From assembly GCA_029260215.1 (NCBI GenBank), contig JAJDDQ010000064.1:35053-99052 (forward strand): a stretch of DNA of 64,000 nucleotides. Reading direction: 5' to 3'. Both the position numbers and the translations under genes were made by a program. This stretch comes from Phycisphaerae bacterium (GTDB lineage: Bacteria > Planctomycetota > Phycisphaerae > UBA1845). A model generated the notes under the pieces. The model ran no database searches. It was not told the DNA's origin and saw nothing but the letters and a program-made list of their open reading frames with translations. Position 1 is the first letter of the stretch. The number at the start of each line of letters is the position of its first letter. Positions 18,407 through 27,526 of the stretch are shown here, piece by piece.

Positions 18407-19354
18407 ATGAAGACCCGCAACGCTTTCGTTGACCGTTTACAGTATTACGCGCTCCGCTGGGTCGCGTTTCTGCTGCGAATGTTTCCCATCGATGTCAATC
18501 TGCGCACCGGGCGATGGCTGGGCACGCTGTGGTGGAAGTTCAGCCCCCGCCACCGTGAACGCACACAAAAACACCTCAAAATGGCGTACGGAGACGAGAT
18601 GTCGGACGCTGACATCGAAGCGATGTCGCTGGAAGTCTGCCGGCATTGGGCGATGTACGCCGTGGAGTTTCTCTGCGCGATTCAGCTTCTGGACGAATGG
18701 AATTGGCCTCGGTATGTGCGACTCAACAATCTGGAGGAGGCCGTCGAAACTCTGGTGGACGACCAGCGGGCGCTGCTGCTGACCGGTCACTACGGCAATT
18801 TTGAGTTGACTGCCTACGTGCTGGCTGCCATCGGATTCAACATGACGGCCATCATGCGTCCGCTGGACAATCCGCACATCAACAACTACGTCGTTCGCGA
18901 GCGCACGCGAAAGGGGCTGTCGCTTCTGAACAAGAAGAACGTTACCGCGGAGACGGAGACGATTCTGAACAACCGGGGTGCCATCGGGCTGGTGGCGGAT
19001 CAGGACGCGGGTCGAAAAGGAGTTTTTGTCGATTTTTTCGGCATCAAAGCCTCAACCTATAAGTCGATCGCTCTATTAGCCATGCAGCACGAGGTGCCGA
19101 TTATGGTCGGCTACGCTCGCCGGATAGGCTGTCGATTTCAGTACGAAGTGGGCATCAACCGGATCATCCGCCCGGAAGAATGGCGCGATCGAGACGATCC
19201 GATGCAATGGATTACGCAAGAATACACAACCGCGATCGAGCGATTCGTCCGCGCAGCGCCGGAACAATACCTTTGGCTTCACCGTCGATGGAAGAGTCGG
19301 CCCCACGCTGAACGCAAAGCGGCGGAACGAATGAAAGCGTCCGCGTCGTCATGA
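18407..19354 (+). CDS. LpxL/HtrB-family lysophospholipid acyltransferase
   Basis: Members of this family transfer an acyl chain to a lipid A precursor at the inner membrane. The catalytic HX4E motif is present in LLLTGHYGNFELTAY near residue 122, followed by IMRPLDNPHINNYVVRERTRKG and the conserved LVADQDAGRKGVFVDFFG. The end has APEQYLWLHRRWKSRP, typical of the family. The start MKTRNAFVDRLQYYALRW at 18407 gives 315 residues, near the family norm, with an AGGAT box upstream. An N-terminal hydrophobic helix anchors it. It could act on lipid A or on another glycolipid. Together with the Mla operon and murA it supports a two-membrane envelope. Confidence 0.88.
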   Translation: MKTRNAFVDRLQYYALRWVAFLLRMFPIDVNLRTGRWLGTLWWKFSPRHRERTQKHLKMAYGDEMSDADIEAMSLEVCRHWAMYAVEFLCAIQLLDEWNWPRYVRLNNLEEAVETLVDDQRALLLTGHYGNFELTAYVLAAIGFNMTAIMRPLDNPHINNYVVRERTRKGLSLLNKKNVTAETETILNNRGAIGLVADQDAGRKGVFVDFFGIKASTYKSIALLAMQHEVPIMVGYARRIGCRFQYEVGINRIIRPEEWRDRDDPMQWITQEYTTAIERFVRAAPEQYLWLHRRWKSRPHAERKAAERMKASASS

Positions 19355-19468
19355 CGATGGTGTTCTGCACGACACCCGTTTCTTAACCCGTGCCACACGA
19401 ACTGCCGGTGGGTCGATCGTGGTGGGCGAATACGATAGACTCGTGTTACCACCACTGGATAGAAACGC

Positions 19469-20521
19469 ATGATGGCTGACCCTTTTGACCACGGCGACTT
19501 GTCGCCGGACAACAACAACGAAGACGATACACCGGAAAATCGCGTCGTCACGCTGGACATTCGGCGGCAGCACGACAAACGGCTGGACCGGTTCCTGCGT
19601 GACCGGTTTCCGCGCATGTCGCGGGCTATGCTTCAGAAACTTATCAAGGACGGCGGTATTACGGTCAACGGCCTGCCGACCAAAGCGAGCTACGAGCCGC
19701 ACAAGGGTGATGTCGTCGAGGTGATCCTGCCCGCTCCGCCGCCGACGGATGTCGTCCCGGAAGACATTCCACTCGACATTGTCTACGAAGACGCACAGAT
19801 GATGGCGGTCAACAAGCAGACCGGCATCGTCTGTCACCCCGCGCGGTATGGCCAAACAGGCACGTTGGTCAACGGGCTGACGTTTTATTCCAACACGCTG
19901 AGCAAGGGCGGCGATGCGTTCAGGCCTGGGATTGTGCATCGGCTGGACAAGAACACGACCGGGGTCATGCTGATCGCCAAGTGCGACGAAGCCCACTGGC
20001 GGCTGTCCCTGCAATTTGAGCGGCGTACGATTCACAAGACATACCTCGCGGTGGTCGAAGGGAGAGTCAGCCTCGACGGCGACGTGATCGACAAGCCGAT
20101 CGCCGCGCACCCGGAGATGGGCGTGCGTCAGACGGTGGCGGATCGAAACCTGCCGCAAAAGGCGCTCAATTTCAAAAACGCGGTGACGTATTACGAAGTG
20201 GTGGAACGATTCGAGGGCTACACGCTGGTGCGCATGCACCCCAAGACCGGCAGAACGCACCAACTTCGCGTGCATATGACCAGCATAGGCCATCCGATGG
20301 TCGGCGACACGATGTACAGCGGGCATCTGGTGAGCGAGCACGATATTGCGGGTACGGGTTCGACCGATCCGCTGATTCAGTTTCAGTGCTTGCACGCGAT
20401 GCAAATCGAGTTTCTGCACCCGATCAAGGAAACCCCCATGAAACTCGAAGCGCCCGTGCCGGAGCAGTTTCAGCGTATTGTCGATCTGTTACGCAGCCAT
20501 CGCGCGTTGAAGAAGAGATGA
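19469..20521 (+). CDS. rluD: RluA/RluD-family 23S rRNA pseudouridine synthase
   Basis: This enzyme isomerises specific uridines in large-subunit rRNA to pseudouridine. An N-terminal S4 RNA-binding domain (KRLDRFLRDRFPRMSRAMLQKLIKDGGITVNG, about 35-70) precedes the catalytic domain, with the active-site aspartate in IVHRLDKNTTGVMLIAK near residue 155-170 and the later motif LVRMHPKTGRTHQLRVHM. The length of 350 residues is slightly longer than E. coli RluD because of an acidic N-terminal leader. Two ATGs (19469, 19472) are possible. Assignment to RluD rather than a sister enzyme is likely from the S4 domain but not certain. Confidence 0.92.
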   Translation: MMADPFDHGDLSPDNNNEDDTPENRVVTLDIRRQHDKRLDRFLRDRFPRMSRAMLQKLIKDGGITVNGLPTKASYEPHKGDVVEVILPAPPPTDVVPEDIPLDIVYEDAQMMAVNKQTGIVCHPARYGQTGTLVNGLTFYSNTLSKGGDAFRPGIVHRLDKNTTGVMLIAKCDEAHWRLSLQFERRTIHKTYLAVVEGRVSLDGDVIDKPIAAHPEMGVRQTVADRNLPQKALNFKNAVTYYEVVERFEGYTLVRMHPKTGRTHQLRVHMTSIGHPMVGDTMYSGHLVSEHDIAGTGSTDPLIQFQCLHAMQIEFLHPIKETPMKLEAPVPEQFQRIVDLLRSHRALKKR

Positions 20522-20784
20522 CCTCAACCGCTTGCGATGGCGGATGGCGTTGAGCACTGTTGGGGTGAGGAGGAAGACCGACCTGATCCCACTCTGATCC
20601 GAAACAGAAAACCAAGCGTCGCGACTTCCGGAAATCGTTCGTGCTCGAATCGGTCGAAAAACCGAAATCGCTCTTGACGCTCTCGGTGCGTGGTTCGCCC
20701 CCAATCGATCGACCGCAAAACAAATCGGGAAACCGCCACGACCGCAGACTCGACGAGCAGTGGCATGCGTGGATGCGTCTCGAG

Positions 20785-21264
20785 TTATCCGCGAGCCTCA
20801 ATTGCCTTCGTGACTTTAAGGATCTCATTCAGCATGCGTGTTACTTGGCCTTGGAGCCAGTCACTATCGAGTCGCTGCATGAGCATGACCTCCACATTGT
20901 TGTTCTTGTCGGCATTGGAGAACTTGATGATGTATGGCGGGAATATTCCATCCTTAAGCAGGATTCGCCCGTGAGCAATGGCATCGCGGAGATCGGCGAC
21001 ACCCGTGTCAACGTGGAATTCACGCCGCGGAACCGCATTATTATACTTCACAATGGTTCGTCTGAGTGAATCAAAGTTAGTTACTGCGTCTGCAGGAACT
21101 TTATCTCCCACGGACAACAACAACGGGTCGATACCGGCCGGAACATCATTTCTGGGGGTTGCGGTTGCCCCAGCTAGGAAAAACTTCATTGCTGTTTCGA
21201 GCGACAGCAAATTCATGATCGTTTTTCCAAGGAGGTCGGGGAATTTATCATTTGCGTCTTCCAT
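20785..21264 (-). CDS. Small helical protein with HEPN-like RX4H motif
   Basis: This is a 159-residue, mostly helical protein that I cannot place with certainty. LRDAIAHGRIL near residue 95 fits the RX4-6H motif of HEPN RNases and nucleotide-binding HEPN proteins, and the helix before it (FDSLRRTIVKYNNAV) has the usual spacing of such folds. There is no partner nucleotidyltransferase gene next to it. Its codon usage seems less GC-biased than its neighbours (many AAT, ATT, AAC codons and a Lys/Asn-rich C-terminus), which may mean recent acquisition. It stands alone between rluD and the mla operon. Confidence 0.6.
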   Translation of the reverse strand: MEDANDKFPDLLGKTIMNLLSLETAMKFFLAGATATPRNDVPAGIDPLLLSVGDKVPADAVTNFDSLRRTIVKYNNAVPRREFHVDTGVADLRDAIAHGRILLKDGIFPPYIIKFSNADKNNNVEVMLMQRLDSDWLQGQVTRMLNEILKVTKAIEARG

Positions 21265-21384
21265 GCCATCGTCTCTTTCTTAGGGTTTCGCGCTCTCGTA
21301 TTTGTCTCGCTCAGACTGGCCGTTCGGTTCGCCTGTTTCCGATCGGATGGCGAGCGACGGTACACTGGACTTTGGTCCGGATGG

Positions 21385-22503
21385 CTACTTTGGGACTTTG
21401 AAGTCTTTGGAGAGGGTGCCGACGGGGGTTTTGGTGCCCACGCGAATCATGCCGTCTCGCTCGAATTTTGCGAAGAGGCGCTGGATGGTTTCGAGCATGT
21501 CGGTCAGCCGCTGCATGGACAGGACGAAGGATTCGTAAGCGCGCGGGTCGCGGAAGATCATGCCAGCTGTTCCTTCCCCGTGCTCGACGGCCTGTGCGAG
21601 GCGGGCGAGCGACGAGGTCAGCAGGGAGATGTTTTCGAGTACCGGTCCGATGTCTTCGGCGATGCGATTGACGGCGATGTTGGCATTGTCGACGCCCGAT
21701 TCGACCTTGAGGCTGATGCGTCTGAGGTCGGTGCGCAGGTCGCCCGTGATGTTGCTGATATTCTCAAGAGACTGCCGGCCGTCGATGCTCATCTGCTTGA
21801 CGTTGTTGAAGACTTCGAGCCAGCCGGCTTTGACCTGCGGATCGCCGAATGTGTCGTTGAATGTCTTGAGTGCGTGGTCGAAGCGTTCGATGACGGTGGA
21901 CAGGTTGGCGGTGATGCGGCGGGCTTCGTCGATGGGGTTGTCGACCTGATCGACTGTGTGCAGTTCGAAGAGGACGTGCAGGTCTTTGGCGACGGGGGTC
22001 AGTGCTTCGACGAAGTTTCCGAACTGGTTGACGGATCGTTCGACGGAATCGATCAGTGTCTCCGGGATCATTTTGTCGAAAACGCTGCCCATCGTGCCGA
22101 TGATTTCCTCGCCTCTTGGGAGCGGCGGCGCGTCTCGGTCTTCGATGACTTTGAGATCGATACGCCCCAGACCGATGCCGAAGCCCGCAGGCTGGACGAA
22201 CGCCCAGGCGCTGCTGGGGATTTCGTATTCGGCGTCGATTTTCCCGATGATGCGTGCGCCAGCGTCGGGGTGTTTGATGTCTTTGAAGCCGATGCCCTTG
22301 ACCCTTCCAATCTGCACGCCGTTGAGGAAGATGGCTGTCCCTTCGCCGATGCCGTACGGTTCCTTGATGGCGATGCGCAGTTCGTAGCCTTCACGACCCA
22401 GCCAGGCCGGCAGCTCGCCGAATGACGACAAAAGCCAGCAGAGGCTGGCCAACCCGAGGATCAGAAAGAGTCCGACGATGGCGTTTCGGCGTGTCTCGTG
22501 CAT
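21385..22503 (-). CDS. mlaD: MlaD-family (MCE domain) lipid-transport protein
   Basis: MlaD-type proteins are anchored in the inner membrane, and their MCE domains form rings that carry phospholipids across the periplasm. One N-terminal transmembrane helix (NAIVGLFLILGLASLCWLL) is followed by an MCE domain (about 35-120, with YGIGEGTAIFLNGVQIGRVKGIGF) and a long helical C-terminal region of about 250 residues (ENISNITGDLRTDLRRIS and similar) probably forming a needle-like coiled structure. The start MHETRRNAIVG at 22501-22503 is chosen because it gives a proper membrane anchor and lies 2 bases after the mlaF stop; the ORF track start lies inside mlaF. It is the third gene of mlaE-mlaF-mlaD. 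Confidence 0.9.
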   Translation of the reverse strand: MHETRRNAIVGLFLILGLASLCWLLSSFGELPAWLGREGYELRIAIKEPYGIGEGTAIFLNGVQIGRVKGIGFKDIKHPDAGARIIGKIDAEYEIPSSAWAFVQPAGFGIGLGRIDLKVIEDRDAPPLPRGEEIIGTMGSVFDKMIPETLIDSVERSVNQFGNFVEALTPVAKDLHVLFELHTVDQVDNPIDEARRITANLSTVIERFDHALKTFNDTFGDPQVKAGWLEVFNNVKQMSIDGRQSLENISNITGDLRTDLRRISLKVESGVDNANIAVNRIAEDIGPVLENISLLTSSLARLAQAVEHGEGTAGMIFRDPRAYESFVLSMQRLTDMLETIQRLFAKFERDGMIRVGTKTPVGTLSKDFKVPK

Positions 22504-22505
22504 GT

Positions 22506-23315
22506 CTATCGTTCTCCCAGGCTTCTCAGGTCTTCTTCGTCGGCTCGTCCTTCGATGAATCGTCGCACGCGTTCGTCGCCGCTGTTGCGGATTTCCTCGC
22601 ACGTACCGTCGAAAATGAATTTTCCACCGTGCAGCATAATGATGCGGTCGGCGATCTTGAACGCGCTGGCCATGTCGTGCGTGACGACGAGGCTGGTGAC
22701 GTTCATCTCACGTTTGAGCTTGATGATGAGTTCGTTGATAACGTCTGCCCGAACGGGGTCAAGGCCTGTGGTCGGTTCGTCGTAGAGCATGACGGCTGGG
22801 TCGAGTGCGATGGCCCGGGCGAGTGCGACGCGTTTTTTCTGTCCGCCGGACAGTTGGGCGGGCATTTGGTTGTCAATGCCGGTCAGGCCGACCATGCGGA
22901 GTTTGTCGCGGACAATGCGGTCGATTTCGCTGCGCGGCTTGGACGTGCGCTCGACGAGGGGGAAGGCGACGTTGGCGGCTACGCTCAGCGAATCGAACAA
23001 GGCGCTCAGTTGAAACAGGAATCCGAAATCGCGACGTACGTCGGCCATTCTGCGATCGGAAAGTGTGTCGGTGCGTTGGTCTTTGTAGAAGACGCTGCCT
23101 GAGTCGGGTTTGAGCAGGCCTATGACGTGCTTGAGCAGCACGCTCTTGCCCATACCGGATTCGCCGATGATGACGTTGGTCTGCCCGGCGTACAGTTCGA
23201 GGTCCACATTGTCCAGCACGCAGAGTGACCCGAACCGTTTGGAAACGCGCTGAAGCCTGATGACGGCGCGGTCGGCGGCAGGGTCGATCGGTTTTGTCTC
23301 CGTCACGTTGAGCAT
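22506..23315 (-). CDS. mlaF: Mla-type ABC transporter ATP-binding protein
   Basis: This is the ATPase subunit that powers MCE-dependent lipid transport. Walker A (GESGMGKSVLLKH, about 52-64), Q-loop (FLFQLSALFDSLSV), signature (QLSGGQKKRVALARA), Walker B (AVMLYDEPTTGLDP) and H-loop (VVTHDM) are all intact. The FQ.GALFDSLTV-like Q-loop is typical of MlaF/MkL proteins. The length of 269 residues is normal. It lies 6 bases downstream of mlaE and 2 bases upstream of mlaD on the minus strand, so the three form one operon. Confidence 0.95.
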   Translation of the reverse strand: MLNVTETKPIDPAADRAVIRLQRVSKRFGSLCVLDNVDLELYAGQTNVIIGESGMGKSVLLKHVIGLLKPDSGSVFYKDQRTDTLSDRRMADVRRDFGFLFQLSALFDSLSVAANVAFPLVERTSKPRSEIDRIVRDKLRMVGLTGIDNQMPAQLSGGQKKRVALARAIALDPAVMLYDEPTTGLDPVRADVINELIIKLKREMNVTSLVVTHDMASAFKIADRIIMLHGGKFIFDGTCEEIRNSGDERVRRFIEGRADEEDLRSLGER

Positions 23316-23321
23316 GGCGTG

Positions 23322-24143
23322 TTAGAGGAGCGGCTTGAATCCCCACATGGCTTTGTAGATATCCTGCAACGCGCGGAGGATGAAGAAATCCGTGATGAGC
23401 ACGACGATGAAGCTGGTGACGAAAGCGCTGGTGCAGGCCCGTCCGACGCCCTCAGCGCCTGCGCGGCAGTGAAACCCTTTGTAGCAGGATATGAGCGCGA
23501 TCGATCCGCCGAAAACGACGCTCTTGGCCAACCCGCTGAACAAGTCCCAACGTTCGATGGCGTCGGCGGTGTAGAATGCGTACGGCTCGGACGGAACGCC
23601 TTCGATGATGACGGCTACGAACCATCCGCCGAATGCGCCCGCAATGTCGCAGTAGAGCGTGAGGACGGGGGCCAGGAGCAGGCACGCGACGAAACGCGGG
23701 ACGACGAGATAACGAATCGGGTTGGCACCCATAGCGCGGAGTGCGTCGAGTTGTTCGGTGACGTTCATCGTGCCGAGTTCTGCGGTGAGCGCTCCGCCCA
23801 CGCGACCGGCAAGCATGACGCCCGCAAGGACCGGGCCTAACTCGCTGACCAGGGAGAGATTCACCAGCACGCCCATGCGTTCTTCGAGGCCGGCGGCACG
23901 GAGTTGTGCGACCGCCTGAGCAGCGAGGACGAGTCCGACGAACAGGCCTGTGATGAGCATGACGGGCACGGATCGGACACCGACGCGGAGGAACTGCGGC
24001 ATAAGCCGCTGCCAGTCACGCCAATGGACTGCGGACGATGGCAGGAAGGCTGCGGTCGCGCCGACGAATCGCCAGAAGCTTCCAAACCCCGCCATTGCTT
24101 TGATGGCACCGCCGCCGATGTTCGCGAGAAAGGCAACTATCAT
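23322..24143 (-). CDS. mlaE: MlaE-family ABC transporter permease
   Basis: This is the integral membrane permease of the MCE lipid transporter, 273 residues. It shows the family motifs: FLRVGVRSVPVMLITGLFVGLVLAAQAV, ELGPVLAGVMLAGRVGGALTAELGTM, EQLDALRAMGANPIRYLVVPR, and closing hydrophobic helices. It has about five to six membrane segments. It is the first gene of the operon. No mlaB or mlaC homologue is present in the cluster, and the outer-membrane partner is not visible in this window. No clear ribosome binding site is seen upstream of the ATG. Confidence 0.93.
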   Translation of the reverse strand: MIVAFLANIGGGAIKAMAGFGSFWRFVGATAAFLPSSAVHWRDWQRLMPQFLRVGVRSVPVMLITGLFVGLVLAAQAVAQLRAAGLEERMGVLVNLSLVSELGPVLAGVMLAGRVGGALTAELGTMNVTEQLDALRAMGANPIRYLVVPRFVACLLLAPVLTLYCDIAGAFGGWFVAVIIEGVPSEPYAFYTADAIERWDLFSGLAKSVVFGGSIALISCYKGFHCRAGAEGVGRACTSAFVTSFIVVLITDFFILRALQDIYKAMWGFKPLL

Positions 24144-24331
24144 AGATGAGCCGCGTTGGGTTTCGGGTTCAAATCAGCGTCAACGGGTTTTAGCCTGCGC
24201 GTGCGAGAGTGTCAACGAATACGCGCGGACGAAGCGTTTCGGACACCCGACGGCGTTTCGCATGCTTCAAGAGGGCGTTTGTGGGGGCGCTGTGCGTGAC
24301 AGCGGGGTGGCGGTTGTGTAGTTTCGCTGCG

Positions 24332-25096
24332 ATGGGCAGCATGGTTACCGTTGTGGTTCCGGTTTTTCGCGAGGCGCCGAATATCGAGCCTCTCACGCGA
24401 CGGTTGTTCGACGCGCTGGACGGCCAATTCGAAGCTGAGTTGATCTTCGTCGACGACGATTCGCAAGACGGCAGCGAAAAGGTCGTTGAACGATTGGCCG
24501 GCGAGTATCCGGTGCGGATTCTGGTGCGTCGGTCCGAGCGCGGTTTGGCGTCGGCGGTGTTGCACGGATTCGCCCACGCCAAGGGCGACGTGTTCGTGGT
24601 TATGGACGGCGATTTGCAGCATCCCCCGGCGCTCGTGCCGGAATTGGTGCGGATCGTTGCGAATCGGGAGGCGGAGATAGCCGTTGGTTCGCGTTACGTC
24701 TCGGGCGGGCGCATTGCGGGGCGATGGAGCACGTACCGATGGCTGAACAGCATCGCAGCCACATTGCTGGCCAGGCCTCTGGTTTCCCTGCGTGATCCGA
24801 TGAGCGGTTTCTGCGCGCTGCGTCGTGAAATTTGGGAGCGGGCTGATCGTCTGAGTCCGGTGGGGTACAAGATCGTACTCGAACTGATTGTCAAATCGCG
24901 CTGTCGCGATGTGGTCGAGGTGCCCATGCAATTCGAGCAGCGTCAAGCCGGCGAGAGCAAACTGACCTGGCGGGAGCGGTGGCTTTACCTTCTGCACCTT
25001 TTGAGACTGTATCGCTTTCGATACGGATACGTCCTCGTCGCGGGCGTCATCATCGCACTGACGGCGTCTTGCTGGCTGGCAGCCTCGCGCGGCTAA
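24332..25096 (+). CDS. GT2 glycosyltransferase, polyprenyl-phosphate type
   Basis: This is a family 2 glycosyltransferase of the dolichol/polyprenyl-phosphate sugar synthase kind, which loads a sugar onto a lipid carrier. Motifs: VTVVVPVFREAPNIEPL, the nucleotide-binding acidic pair FVDDDSQDGSE, DVFVVMDGDLQHPP (DxD), and MSGFCALRREIW. One C-terminal transmembrane helix (VLVAGVIIALTASCWLAA) anchors it. The ORF track starts at 24209, but the first 41 residues are unlike the family; the ATG at 24332 or 24341 (MGSMVTVVVPVF) is the likely start, though no clear ribosome binding site is present. The sugar donor is unknown. Confidence 0.88.
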   Translation: MGSMVTVVVPVFREAPNIEPLTRRLFDALDGQFEAELIFVDDDSQDGSEKVVERLAGEYPVRILVRRSERGLASAVLHGFAHAKGDVFVVMDGDLQHPPALVPELVRIVANREAEIAVGSRYVSGGRIAGRWSTYRWLNSIAATLLARPLVSLRDPMSGFCALRREIWERADRLSPVGYKIVLELIVKSRCRDVVEVPMQFEQRQAGESKLTWRERWLYLLHLLRLYRFRYGYVLVAGVIIALTASCWLAASRG

Positions 25097-25794
25097 TGCG
25101 TTGACACGAGTTATTCGGTGGGCGGCATCTGTGAACGATTCCCCGTCAAGTGGGGTGTGCGATGGCCCGAGCATCGGGGGTAGGCGCGGTCGCGACTCCC
25201 AGCGGCCTGTTTCACAAGAAGTGGCACGCGCCAAGGCGATCTGAAACTGACATGACCGTGTTAATCGGTGGCTGTAATCCAAGTCCCACCAAGTGAGGGA
25301 ATACGCTCACGCGCGATCAAGAGCATGCGCGGTGCTGACACAAATCCGCGGTCCACTCGGTCTTTTCCGTCCGATACACTGTGGATCGTCGTACTTCACC
25401 TCTCCATTCATGAAGCGTCGACCTATGATGACCGACCCAATTGAGACGGGTATAGCAGCACTTCAAGCGCTAACACCGATCGGTCGTTGCGGATGACGTG
25501 GGCGCGTGACGAGCCTCGCATGCGGAACGCAGGCAATTGGAAGCGACCTCGAATCGGGTCCAGGAAACGGCGTGCGCTGTGGATCGCCGTTGCTTGATCT
25601 GGATGTAAACCTGGAACTGGCAGGGCGTGTTCGCGGATCGGAGTTGTGGAAGGAACAGCGTAGCCGGGCGAAGAAGGATGTGCGTCAGATTACGAGATCA
25701 TTGGTGCGAATCACCGAAGGGCTTGCGACGCGGCGATTCATCGAGCCAAGGGCGCGACAGACGCTTCAAACGGTCAAGGAAAGGGAGTGAGCGA
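25097..25794. other. Long upstream region of the sensory cluster
   Basis: This stretch of about 700 bases contains no well-supported gene. At 25121-25161 it holds a degenerate copy of a repeat also present at 63857-63897. An ORF at 25506-25790 (94 aa, GTG start, highly basic C-terminal half) stops 4 bases before the next gene's ATG and could be a leader protein, but it has no good ribosome binding site and I rate it below 0.3. The promoter of the downstream cluster is probably here; I could not fix its position. Confidence 0.4.
25121..25161. repeat. Dispersed repeat, GGCATCTrTGArCGA family, copy A
   Basis: GGCGGCATCTGTGAACGATTCCCCGTCAAGTGGGGTGTGCG here and GGTGGCATCTATGAGCGAGTCTCCGTCAAGAGGGTTGCGGG at 63857 agree at most positions over about 41 bases. 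It is intergenic in both places. Confidence 0.6.
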
Positions 25795-26886
25795 ATGCAA
25801 CGACATTGGCAATACAGGCGGTCGGTGATGTTGTTGGCGCTGGCGTTTGTGATGTCGCCCTTCTGTAGCGTGGTGGTTGCCCAGGAGGAGGCGGTTGCGC
25901 ACCGTCCGGCGACCGGTCTCCGTTCAGGCGCTATGTCCATCGTAGCGAGGGATGGCGAAATCACGCCCCCCGACGTATTCGCACACGTCGCCCTTCTGAG
26001 AGGCGAGGTAGAGTTGATCCGGTCCTATTTGGGCAAACCGACACACACACAATCGAGGATCGACGTGAGTGGCGTAGCGCCGCGCGAGGTCTTCTTCCAA
26101 GCACAGACGCTATTTCGAAAGGCAGACAGTCTGTGTTTCGATATCGTACGGACGCGAGGAACGCTGCCCGAGACGCCCAATGGCGAGATACTTCTCTCAC
26201 ACGTCTGGGCAGTCGTAGATGCTGCATTGGAACGCATTCGATTGGTAAAGGCGAAACTCGCAATCACTACTCAAGCCCGCCGACACACTCCGGACGCGGA
26301 GCATGGCCCGACAGACGTCTTCCGCAGCATTGTACATGCCAATCGTCAGTTAGACATCTTGCCGGACCACGAACGATCACTCGGTGAGCTGTTTCAACAA
26401 ATCACCGTAGGCGTGAGCTACGCGTCTCGTCTGCTCAGTCGCTTTCCCGATGCGGAAAGGATACCGGCAGCGCCTCCATTTGAGCCTGACGCGGACCTTC
26501 AGGACGTACACGACCGACTCCTGGATTGTTTCACGCGACTACGAGCGATTGCCACGCATTCAGGGCTTGAGATGATGAGCTTCTCTTCGATTTCATCGGG
26601 CAAGGAAATACACAGTTCAGGTGAGTTGTATGACATCGCTACCCTGGTCGTGTCCGAAGCAGCCTACCTGCACGCGATGCTCAAGGACATCAGGCCGCCG
26701 CACCCGGTTCACGCCCCGGGCGACAAGTATGTGGCACAAGTGTACGAGCGAGCCGGGATCCTCGTGATTCAATTGGAACAACTTCATCGATTCGCCAACG
26801 AGAATCCAAACTGGTTGAATCTCAGCCAAAACCAACCCCTGGCGAAATCCCATCCAAAGGGGAGGTCGGTGCTGACAGATGAGTGA
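25795..26886 (+). CDS. Secreted helical protein of unknown function
   Basis: This 363-residue protein has a signal peptide (MQRHWQYRRSVMLLALAFVMSPFCSVVVAQEE) and no further membrane segment, so it should be periplasmic. The rest is helical, with no cysteine-rich or catalytic motif that I recognise. The chosen ATG has GGGAG 8 bases upstream; the ORF track start at 25627 adds an unlikely basic leader. Its last codons overlap the next gene by 8 bases (GATGAGTGA), so it is translationally coupled to the sensor kinase. This suggests it helps the periplasmic domain of that kinase detect a signal, which is inference. Confidence 0.65.
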   Translation: MQRHWQYRRSVMLLALAFVMSPFCSVVVAQEEAVAHRPATGLRSGAMSIVARDGEITPPDVFAHVALLRGEVELIRSYLGKPTHTQSRIDVSGVAPREVFFQAQTLFRKADSLCFDIVRTRGTLPETPNGEILLSHVWAVVDAALERIRLVKAKLAITTQARRHTPDAEHGPTDVFRSIVHANRQLDILPDHERSLGELFQQITVGVSYASRLLSRFPDAERIPAAPPFEPDADLQDVHDRLLDCFTRLRAIATHSGLEMMSFSSISSGKEIHSSGELYDIATLVVSEAAYLHAMLKDIRPPHPVHAPGDKYVAQVYERAGILVIQLEQLHRFANENPNWLNLSQNQPLAKSHPKGRSVLTDE

Positions 26887-27460
26887 TCCACAAGTGCGTA
26901 ATCCGCAATCTGAACAGTCGAAGTGGATAAGAGGCGACGGGCTGCGGGCGAAGCTGCTGCGGTCTCACTTGGCGATCGCCTTGCTGGGTATGGGCATGCT
27001 CGGTACTGCGCTGGTCACTGAGTTGTCGATGCGCTCGACGGGCGTGCAGATAGCTGAGCAGGACGAACCACTCGCTTGGCACTCGATGCGGGCACTGACC
27101 GGTCTGCAGCGTTCCCTTGCAGGGCTGCGCGGGTGGATGGCGCTAGGAGAGAAATCGTTCATTGATGAGCGAATTATGGCGTGGGCAGACGAGATTGAGC
27201 CATCGCTCGAGGTGCTCGAAGTGTTGAGTCGTGCGGCAGCGGACCCAGAGCACGCGCGACAGGTGCAGCGTTTGCGAGAGATCTTGCGGGATCTGAAGGA
27301 GACGCAGTGGTGGATTGAAGACGTTGCTCAAACCCCCGGAAATTTGCCCGCGCACGTGATCTTGATCCGAGACCTTGAACCCATCGGTCGTACCATTGAA
27401 TCCGCGATAACCGCGTTGTTTGAATCGGAAAAGGATGGCGTCCTCGGGGCCCAATGCTAA
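26879..27460 (+). CDS. N-terminal half of split sensor kinase, 193 aa
   Basis: This is the part of the sensor upstream of the TAA. It contains a cytoplasmic leader, one membrane helix near 30-48, and about 140 residues of periplasmic helices (WHSMRALTGLQRSLAGLRGWM, EPSLEVLEVLSRAA). It starts inside the preceding gene. Alone it would be a membrane-anchored sensor fragment without a kinase. Confidence 0.6.
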   Translation: MSDPQVRNPQSEQSKWIRGDGLRAKLLRSHLAIALLGMGMLGTALVTELSMRSTGVQIAEQDEPLAWHSMRALTGLQRSLAGLRGWMALGEKSFIDERIMAWADEIEPSLEVLEVLSRAAADPEHARQVQRLREILRDLKETQWWIEDVAQTPGNLPAHVILIRDLEPIGRTIESAITALFESEKDGVLGAQC

Positions 27461-27526
27461 TCGATACTGGGACGGGTAGCGGACTTACGGTTTTCGTTCG
27501 CGATTTGCCGGAAAACGCTGCATGAG

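Noticed and set aside
19349-20419. 356-aa minus-strand ORF over the RluD-type gene
   Set aside because: Shadow of a well-identified gene on the other strand; His/Arg/Val-rich with no motif.
24212-25282. 356-aa minus-strand ORF over the GT2 gene
   Set aside because: Antisense to a glycosyltransferase with all expected motifs.
25506-25790. 94-aa ORF ending 4 bases before the secreted helical protein gene
   Set aside because: GTG start without ribosome binding site and no similarity that I recognise; kept only as a possibility in the intergenic note.
27458-27460. Recoding of TAA as a sense codon
   Set aside because: TAA serves as an ordinary stop in other genes here (for example the CHRD and ispE genes), so general recoding is unlikely.
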